NCBI GenBank assembly: GCA_002633005.1
Contig: NMRA01000169.1
Span: 413,387-477,386 of the forward strand
Length of the DNA stretch: 64,000 bases
Direction: 5' to 3'
Source of the DNA: Phoronis australis
Lineage: Eukaryota > Phoronida > Phoronidae
Shown: in pieces, positions 56,266 to 64,000 of the stretch
Layout: the number at the start of each line of letters is the position of its first letter
Position numbering within the stretch: the stretch's first letter is position 1
Program-made: the position numbers and the translations under genes
The notes under the pieces: generated by a model
Told to the model about the DNA's origin: nothing
Database searches by the model: none
What the model saw: the letters and a program-made list of their open reading frames with translations, nothing else

Positions 56266-56867
56266 CCCACAGATCTGATGGGGTCCATAAGCTACCATGG
56301 GGTCATGTTTTGGCATGTAAACTTGGAATTAAAGAATAAGTAAAGCAAAAATTTTCCTGTCCGAATAGCTGATTCCAAGCTTAGGGCTGCGAAATTTTTT
56401 CATGCCACATAGTCACCCCAACCAGGTGTCAAGTCTTGTTTGTAATTATTGGCACAACATCATCCATTTTATCATTTACCGAAACATGTGTCACAGAATG
56501 GGAGGAATATGTTAATGGTTAAGGAATTATAATTTGGTGAATAAGATCGCCACTAGTCAGAGTTCAAAAATCCAATGAAGCTTGGTTAAAAATTAAATTA
56601 TTTTATTATCATGTAGGCCTAATTTGCTTTAGTGCAGTGCCAATTTTTATCAGCGTGAACTCTATTTTTGACTCTTCGAGCTGCAGACCACATGTTTAAG
56701 TGAACTTGCCAAGTTTCCTTGGCTAATCCTAGTTCACACATTTCGAGATCACCACTTTCCTCCGAGGCGACTCGCGACAAAGTTCAAGCACGGTTTTTTA
56801 TCCGATAGATGTCGCACTTCTGTGATTTACTCTTTTGAACTGGTAACCACGAAAAACAATAAGCAAT

Positions 56868-56931
56868 ATGGCGACCTTGGACGTGGAAGATGAAAACATT
56901 CTTGCAACGATTTTCAAGGACTCCTTTCCTG
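56868..56931 (+). CDS. COG8: COG8 exon 1
   Basis: The exon encodes [20 protein letters not shown] and P, with donor CTGGTAGGT in phase 1. No TATA box is evident upstream. Confidence 0.88.
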
Positions 56932-59900
56932 GTAGGTTTTGTTAATCACAAGCTTGCTGGCCGGAGTTTATGTACTCGCAAAGCTCTGTCAATACAAGGT
57001 CATTGCAAATGTCGACCGTTGTCAGGTGTTGTTTTACGATGTAGTAATAGCCGAGATAACCCGACCCGGGGATCGAACCAGCGACCCCCATAAAACCGGC
57101 TAGCGTGCTAACCATTCAGCTAATAGGCAATTGCCCGTTAGCGAGTAGCTAACAGAGGCTCGTATAATTCACCGGAAGCACATCTACAACAACGACTTGT
57201 TTACAAGCACAGCCGCAGCCGAGTACCAACTACTAACTAGGCAACACATAGCCCCTCGGTTGGCCGGTTAGGGGCTACAATATTTCCCGTCGCTTTCTGT
57301 ACGAATTTCGTCCTGATTATTTTAAAAGTGCGGTAGGACAATTCGGCCACCGATTGAGAGTTTTCACCTCGTCAAAAATACACTTAAAACCATGACTTAA
57401 AAAAGCGCTTACTTTTGTAGTAATAGCCGAGTTCACCCGACTCGGGAATCAAACCAGCAACCCCCATAAAACCGGCAAGCGTGCTAACCATTCAGCTAAT
57501 AGGCAATTGCCCGTTAGCGAGTAGCTAACAGAGGCTCATATAATTCACCGGAAGCACATCTACAACACTTTCTTCAGTGGTGTTTTCTACTTCTACACAT
57601 ATCTTTGATGAAGTTTAGTTACGAGAATTAAGGTGACTTTAGCGAAGAATTCCCACACCACTATTTGGTCATCGTTAACTTTTTCACCATCCGCACGATA
57701 ACCGCAAAGTAATTTTCGACTGAGTCACGTGAGTTAGGCAAAGGCCAGCGCGAGACTGAGCGAAGCGCATGACGCTGGCGCGTGAAACGCAATGTAGCAT
57801 GGCAAGGTATCAGGTGGAATTTGTAAGATTTGGGTCATTGGACTTTTTATTCGTCAACATGCGTGATTTCATGTACAACTTCCTCAAAATGGCACCCGGT
57901 AAGAGAAACGCGCGCAAACCACGACAGACTTTCATCGATTTGTTCAAATTATCGTGATTGAATCGTCTCCAGACTTATGGTATGTGTTAATTATGACTGT
58001 GTATATATGCATGTTTCATTTGATTTTGTTTCCTGTATTTTGAAATTCGTAACTGTTTGTGGGGATGTAATTGCCTAAGTATCAACCAGCAGAAGCAAGT
58101 TCTCATTGGGCTGGGCATATCTTACGCTAATAGGATTTGCACGCAAATGGACAAGAAAGTGTGCACTGTTTACCCCCAGAGTGTCCATGAAAATCCTCAG
58201 TACATCAAAGGCTTGATGGCGCCGTCACCGATTGAAATGAGCTAGTTGGAGACACAGGCGTCCTTCTGATCGTCCCCAATACACTATATATAATACTACA
58301 AGGTATGACCTTCGGGACAAGGAATTCCACGGGTGCTTCACTTCAGCCATCCATATCAAACACAAAACAGGGTTTCAACAAAGCATTAGCAATTGTTCTT
58401 TCTTCTAATACCATTCATGGTGTCCTGCTCCAGCAAGTTCGCAAAAAATTCACAGTCAGAGCACAAAAGTGTTTCCAAAAAGCCCATGCGTATTTCCTCC
58501 TTTGATGGTTCAAGGTCAAGGACTGTACGAAATTATCCGATGAGTTATAGATGGCGGCAATTGCCGGCTCATCACTTAAGGTTACAAAATCGTCAGGGTA
58601 AGTGTGGAGTTATTGATGTTGTGACTTTCTGTGACTTGATACATATTTGATGGATTTAAGATAGTTGATTTTCAGTTCTTAATTGAAATCCAAGAATTTT
58701 GCAACGTTGAATGTTCCTCCATATTGTTGCACACAAAGTTATATTTTGGTCTTGACTGGTGTTCCCTAGTTTATTGTGATTTTTTTCTTGCAGCCAACTG
58801 GCAGGATAATGCGGACTTTGCCGAATACCTGGCCCAACTTAGCTCTTTTGGACTGGACAAGCTGAGTGAGTTGATAAATGAAATCAGTTTTTTAATTTTT
58901 TTCAGCAAAATATCAGGAACTTCAACTAACAACACAAGTCAGCAGGAAAAATGGAAAAACTATTCACTCTACATTCACTTTTCCCAGCTCTGTGTGACTT
59001 AAATTTACAGTCTCTATCAAGCTATGTCTGGGAATGAGCCTCTTACTTTCATATTTTTCGTATCTTGACAACACCAATGACCTTTTTAAATTTCCCAAGC
59101 ACAAGAGCTGCAGGTGGCCTTGGAACAAGTATAAATAAAGTGTGCTAAGGGTTAATGTGTGATGCATTTCATAAAAATAATCTCAAAAGTATGCAAATAA
59201 CCTTGCATTTTTCTCAACTAATAAAAGATTAGTCCTTACTATGTTTAAGAGCCATGTTTGTATTTTGTAGCGGGGTATCGCTAACTTTCATTCACCTTAC
59301 AAGCAAACTCAAAGACAAATTTATGTCTTGTTTTGCCAATGTGCTACAGTCTAGACCAATGGTTTCAATAATTGTTGTTCATGCCAATTACAAAGTGAAT
59401 TCAAACTTGAAAATGTAATAACATATGTCATGTGACCAAATTTTGTCAACAACCAAGAAGTCAACTGTTGTCTGGTACTTTTGTTGTCGATATTGTATCG
59501 GTATTTTTATGTCAACATTCATATCTACCAATGCTGTTGTGCAGTAGTTTTCAAAACACGTTGACGACAGTTCTTGTCATCAGAGAATTAATATTTCGCT
59601 TGCTTGCAACTTGAAATTCTACAAAACCCAAGTCTGTACTATAAGTAAGTTCTAGGCAAATGTCTGTTAACTGCAATTGTTTTAGAAAAGTGCAACCAGG
59701 AGAGTTTGATGTTAAACACACTCTTTCCTTTACCATCATAAATTAAGAACACACGATGAGTTTTGTCATTAGAAAGATATCGTTAAAATGTAAAAATTTT
59801 GATAACTTTCAACTCTGTTTGTGTTTGTCGTATTTTGCTATTACACTTTTTAAAAAGTGAGCGTGTTTCCACGGAAACCTCATTACATACAGTGGCAGTT

Positions 59901-62900
59901 GAGTGAGTACCCAGAATGCATGAGTCAGCTGTCACTCACTGTGTCAACCATTTTCGGTGGTGCTGCATCATCAAAAATTAAGATATAAGAGATTCATAGT
60001 TAGGTTTGAAAATGTTTGGAGTTGCATTGAATGAGCATTTATTGAGCTATAGTTTCAACTAACAAAAATTACGGTACAATATGTTTGGTGAAGTTTTTAA
60101 CGAAAATGAAACAGAGAGAGCATCTTTAAAGCCGTTGGACTTGCACTTTTAAGTCTAATCTATTATAATCTTGTGTTCTACCAGGTCGCGAGCCAGATCG
60201 TCTAGCTGAAGAAAGATCTCAAATTCTTGAGCAGACCCAGGAACTGGCTTTTGACAACTACAAAACATTTATACAGACGGCCGAGTGTTCACGTGACATC
60301 TATGAAGATGTAAGTGGTATTGCCCTCCAGCATAAATTGGGCAAGCTCCATTTTATGCACTGCGAGAGTCATTCTGTTCAAGAAGCAAACTTTGTTTTAG
60401 CCCTTTCATCATTAAAAAATTGGTCTTGACTTTTTCATTGCTTAGATTATGGTTATGTAGGACCCTGTCGACAACTCTGTGTACTTAGCTAAATACCTGC
60501 AAAACTTTAGATTTTAACTCCATGAAAGTAAATATTCTCTAAAAGCAGAAGGCCTTTGTAGTTTGCTTTTTGAATTTTGTCAATCTGTCATTAATTGGGT
60601 CACATGACCTTGTCTTTTTAGTAAGTTTTAGCAAGATTGGAACATGGGGAATTTCGGAGTTCGTCACATTTTTTCAAATACCGTACCCTGCATTTTGTAT
60701 CAACAGGGTTAGTAGGTAAAATTGTCAAAAATAGCCGCTAACGCAACATTTTTTGAGTCCACGTAGTGTGTAACATCGAGGTGATTGATCGTTAATCAGG
60801 ACCAGTATTGAACATTTCTAAAATTTGGTACAAGGTCCTACTTTGAGCAAAATAATTAATTTTTTCACTGTCCCAAACTGGTGAAATTTTACTTCATGTA
60901 TAAGCTCAATGCATTACGCAATTGGGGTTTATACTTGAATGTATATAGAAGTTAGTCAGCTTGTGTCTACATTGGTTGACACATCTTTTTGTCACACTGT
61001 TACTTGTTTTCAGTTTCAGATCATCGAGAAGCATGTTGGGGATATGTTAGACAAACTGCCACAGTTTGCCGAGGAATGCGGTCACTTCATGAAGTCAGCC
61101 CAAGATATCAGCAGCAGGTACACACTGTCTAATGGCTTGCAGGTTATCACTACAGTGGTAAAGCCTGATCTCTGCTTGTGAAGAGGTCAAGAATGGAAAA
61201 TTGAATGAAAATGCAAAATGCTGTTAATCTCATTTAGAATGGAAAATTGCATAAGATGAGTAAAAGATTCATTCTGAGAGTCATATCCAGTGTTCATACA
61301 TTGAATTATGTCTGCCAATAATCGTCATGTGCTAAGATTGCTATATGTGTAGTTTTTGTGGCAAAAACAACGCAAGGAAATGAATATATCTTGGAACTCC
61401 AGTCTCAAAACTCATGGCCAAGGTAAGTGATGTGTATCCCATGTCAGTGACTCATGTTTTTGGTGTGTGTCTAATGTTAAAAGGTAAGTGTGAGATGACT
61501 GAGGTGCGCTCCTCCTGCTTCTTCACCAGGCTTGACATATGTTTTATCCTTTCAGTCGCAAGACTAACACACTGACCCTACAGCGACACACTCAACTGCT
61601 GGAAATCCTGGAGATACCACAGCTGATGGACACGTGTGTGCGCAACGGCTACTATGATGAGGCCTTGGAGTTGTCCGCCCATGTCAAGAGAATCGAGAAG
61701 AAGCACTCAGCCATCCCTGTAGTACAAGTGAGCACACAATAGTGCTGTGGCACTGCTATTCTCCACAACATAGTCCGTTTCATGAAAAGTGATTTTTAAG
61801 AATTAAAAGACTTCAGACAAAAATTTTATTTTACTCTTCCACTTCACAATTTTTTAATCAAGTTTAGCTATGTATTTTTAGCACATTACAACCTTGATAT
61901 AATTTGTACAAGTTCTTGTGTATCTTCTGGTTAGCTGCAGTCAAATGCTTAAAACCAATTTTTGTCCATTCAGGTATGATGCAGAAGCGATGCACATCTC
62001 CTCTGCACGGTACAAGCCCTCAAACCTGAAAACAAAAGGTCATGTGAAAACAGACATGATAGATTTCCATTTCAACATGTAATAGATTTCCGGAATACAT
62101 ATGATACAGAGTAAACAAATAGTGTAATGGATATTTGTCACATACCCTTTGCCATTGGGCTTGGATTGTAATCTCAACTCACTAACCAATATCAAGTTGA
62201 CAGCATAAACAGTCTGCATTGATTGATGTAACTGTCACTGATAAACCTGTTAGAAATCATTCCAAACAATGATAATGCTTTGATGTACGAAAAGATCCTG
62301 AGTGCTACATGGAGTATCATAACACACATCACAACAAACAAAGATTAACCTGACTGGCGACTGCCGTGAAGTCGACATCGGCGAGTAGCTCAGTTAACAG
62401 GCATCAGTGGAATAAACATGGAATAATCATTACAATAATCACAAACCTTACCTTTGTATAAGGTCGTGCTTACTTTCTCTCATAGAAGCACCCTTTTCAT
62501 GCAATATCAGATTCAGTTGGCACAGCTGCAAGCCATTTCACCATGTATTTAAAGGTCTTGCGAAATCAAGGCTGCTTAATGTATCACCACTAGTACACGC
62601 GCGCCCTCTAGTTATTGTAAATTTTCCGAATAGCCCCATTAACCAGTTTCAATTTCTAATTAATGGTAATCTCTTTTTGGGGTCCTCTTGCATTAAGTGT
62701 TAGTTTTAATGCCTGTTTACAGGGAATTGTGTCAGAGGTCAGGAGGTCATGTCAGCTGATGTTGAATCAATTGCTGCAACAGTTGAGAACCAATCTGCAG
62801 CTGCCGGCCTGCTTGCGTGTGATTGGGTACTTACGACGAATGGACGTTTTCACCGAAGTGCAGCTGAGGATAAAGTTTTTGCAAGTGAGATTGAAATTTT

Positions 62901-63851
62901 GCAGTACCTGATTTTATTACTCTTGGACATTGAGGTATCAATCAGTCTGTCATTTACACTCTGAATTATTTTTCTTCGCCTCTCTAGCGGTAACCTGCTT
63001 CACCATGCACAGAGTCTTAAAAGCACAAAAACTTGTTCAAAACACCCAAATTTTGGATTAGGGCACTTGATGTTACCACGGAATTCATATCCACTTTTTC
63101 ATTTGCTGGTTTATTGACAATATCGCAGCTTTGAAAGAGCTGAGAATATCATCAACACAATGTTCTTGTGATTGATTGTCCCAGTTAGCCAGCGCACTAG
63201 CTTGAGACAGTCAAAATGCCTAAGCTATGAGTAAGTCTTTGTTCAGCGGAGTACAAACAATTTCACACCCTGTTACATTAAGCTGATGCTTATCAAATCA
63301 CAGTGTTACTTTTTACTGTTTCGCCCTCTTGATGGACTAGTTAAATCAGTGGAAACAAAGTGTCCAGTTGAGAGTTCCTGAAATCCCTAGGATTACATCA
63401 TGGTGGTTTTGTGTTATGTTTTTTGGGTACAACTGAACTCAGTCAATTAACCAGCCTAGGTGATGGTATGTATGCTACACATACAGTGTGGTTGTAACAG
63501 AGTCATGAGTATGCTAGTTCCCTGCCTGATCAATAGGTGGCATTAGAGCTTTAGGCTGTTGTGGCATTAATAAGTGTGGAAATTTGCATTCACAAATATA
63601 TTGTCGTAGGATTGGCGACTGTATCGGTCTTTTTATGTAGCGCTTATCAAGTAAGTGAAAATACGACTTTGTCTTCCCATTGAAATCAGCCATGACTCAT
63701 CTGGGTAATGTAGTATTTTGATATCAGACTGTTCTTTATTTGGTACTATTCATCCTATTTCTCAGTTGCTTCTTGTGAGACCTTGTTTTTGTTTTCCAGG
63801 CTAGAGACACATGGTTTCAAGGGATACTGTCTGCGATTCCTAGTAATGATG
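56868..63851 (+). CDS. COG8: Conserved oligomeric Golgi complex subunit 8, first 7 exons, continues past window
   Basis: COG8 belongs to lobe B of the COG tethering complex and acts in retrograde vesicle traffic at the Golgi. Exons: 56868-56931, 58794-58865, 60185-60309, 61014-61117, 61556-61727, 62723-62884, 63800-63851. All have GT-AG junctions in matching phases and give 250 residues of an expected 600 or so. The start [20 protein letters not shown] aligns with the COG8 N-terminus, and ATG has A at -3 and G at +4. Near-diagnostic blocks are [66 protein letters not shown] and [17 protein letters not shown]. The last exon ends in phase 1 at GGTAGGTGAAC and the gene runs off the right edge. 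It is divergent from the RING-bromodomain gene, whose ATG is 3.8 kb to the left. Confidence 0.96.
57033..57190 (-). mobile_element. tRNA-like repeat in COG8 intron 1, copy 1
   Basis: Read on the minus strand it has an A-box-like TAGCTGAATGG and a B-box GGTTCGATCCC with correct spacing, plus a hairpin GTTAGC-GCTAAC and the palindrome GGCAATTGCC. It ends in GTAG/CTACAAC-type short inverted ends. Copy 2 is at 57416-57568. Confidence 0.7.
57416..57568 (-). mobile_element. tRNA-like repeat in COG8 intron 1, copy 2
   Basis: This copy is close to 57033-57190 over its whole length and has the same ends. Its B-box is slightly decayed (GGTTTGATTCC on the minus strand). The copies are in the same orientation, about 380 bp apart. 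Confidence 0.7.
58794..58865 (+). CDS. COG8: COG8 exon 2
   Basis: The acceptor is TTCTTGCAG and the donor TGAGTGAGT. The exon encodes [20 protein letters not shown] and DKL. Confidence 0.92.
   Translation, partial: PTGRIMRTLPNTWPNLALLDWTS
60185..60309 (+). CDS. COG8: COG8 exon 3
   Basis: The acceptor is TTCTACCAG and the donor GATGTAAGT. The exon encodes [35 protein letters not shown] and RDIYED. Confidence 0.95.
61014..61117 (+). CDS. COG8: COG8 exon 4
   Basis: The acceptor is TGTTTTCAG and the donor CAGGTACAC. The exon encodes [18 protein letters not shown] and then [12 protein letters not shown] second AG six bases in could drop Phe-Gln; family length supports the longer form. Confidence 0.92.
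61556..61727 (+). CDS. COG8: COG8 exon 5
   Basis: The acceptor is CCTTTCAG and the donor CAAGTGAGC. The exon encodes [20 protein letters not shown] and continues through [19 protein letters not shown] to HSAIPVVQ. It is almost identical in pattern to vertebrate COG8. Confidence 0.97.
62723..62884 (+). CDS. COG8: COG8 exon 6
   Basis: The acceptor is TGTTTACAG and the donor CAAGTGAGA. The exon encodes [39 protein letters not shown] and [15 protein letters not shown]. Confidence 0.97.
63800..63851 (+). CDS. COG8: COG8 exon 7
   Basis: The acceptor is GTTTTCCAG and the donor GATGGTAGGT. The exon encodes [17 protein letters not shown]. Later exons lie beyond the window. Confidence 0.93.
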
Positions 63852-64000
63852 GTAGGTGAACATGTTGAGGGGCTCACACTTGTGGCTGCTGTTTGTAAAT
63901 GTATCACCTTAACTAACTTGTACAAATTATCAGAGGGTGGAAACAATTCCATGGATGTGCCTCGTAATTCTAGCTGAGATCCTGTAAACCCTATATCGCA

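Larger units (their letters stand above)
53106..56867. promoter_or_regulatory. Divergent intergenic region, RING-bromodomain gene and COG8
   Basis: Contains the SINE, the 190-bp-type array and a MITE relative. Promoters for both genes should lie at its ends. I see no TATA box near the COG8 start. Confidence 0.4.
56932..58793. other. COG8 intron 1
   Basis: Holds the two tRNA-like repeats. A short frame ending [19 protein letters not shown] (to 57957) faintly resembles the C-terminal tail of retroelement polymerases, but that is too little for a call. Confidence 0.5.
58866..62722. other. COG8 introns 2-5
   Basis: Apart from exons at 60185, 61014 and 61556 no gene is seen. A GCGAGTAGCTCAGTTAAC word at 62382 resembles a tRNA D-arm but has no matching B-box. 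Confidence 0.55.

Noticed and set aside
57769-57957. A small open frame ending [14 protein letters not shown]
   Set aside because: It slightly resembles a retroelement polymerase tail, but no adjoining polymerase sequence is present.
62382-62400. A tRNA D-arm-like word GCGAGTAGCTCAGTTAAC
   Set aside because: No B-box or T-arm follows at tRNA spacing.

Overview
The window is animal nuclear DNA. Genes are split by many GT-AG introns, intergenic DNA is AT-rich, and there are SINE-like, MITE-like and LINE-like repeats. Protein similarity, by eye, is to bilaterian families, and frequent TACATGTA-like words would suit a marine invertebrate deuterostome such as an echinoderm, hemichordate or amphioxus. 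I cannot name the species. Almost no recognised exon appears as a conspicuous open reading frame. I rebuilt the genes by joining short exons whose splice sites, phases and family motifs agree.

Four protein genes are supported. (1) 4149-15232, plus strand: a group II PLP-dependent amino acid decarboxylase (DDC/HDC/TDC family) in ten exons, lacking its N-terminal exon, which is probably left of the window. (2) 20267-35841, minus strand: a 199-residue neuronal calcium sensor of the frequenin/NCS-1 type in seven exons, complete, with an MGGC myristoylation start and a degenerate fourth EF-hand. It converges on gene 1. (3) 36831-53105, minus strand: a RING finger plus bromodomain protein of about 1,160 residues, with the two domains separated by one 944-codon exon. 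It has no recognisable B-box pair or PHD finger, and its bromodomain has Cys where acetyl-lysine readers have Asn. It lies about 1 kb upstream of gene 2 on the same strand. (4) 56868 to the right edge, plus strand: the first seven exons of COG8, a subunit of the conserved oligomeric Golgi complex, divergent from gene 3. I see no functional link among the four.

Three of the four single-N positions (11383, 22259, 39635) are flanked by near-identical direct copies of 0.5, 1.9 and 0.6 kb. They look like two haplotypes placed end to end. They create a false second copy of one decarboxylase exon and a truncated second copy of the last calcium-sensor exon.

Repeats fill much of the non-coding sequence. 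There is a 500-bp MITE with perfect 13-bp inverted ends and a 6-bp target duplication (30253-30752), and a 253-bp MITE family with copies at 26.9 and 56.1 kb. A tRNA-derived SINE has a perfect 16-bp target duplication (53683-53855), and more tRNA-like elements lie at 16.4, 57.0 and 57.4 kb. A 5'-truncated LINE sits antisense in an intron of gene 3. Tandem arrays have units of 9, 13, 19, 31, about 60 and about 190 bp, and several diverged dispersed repeats occur in pairs. No rRNA, intact tRNA, CRISPR or prokaryotic feature was seen.
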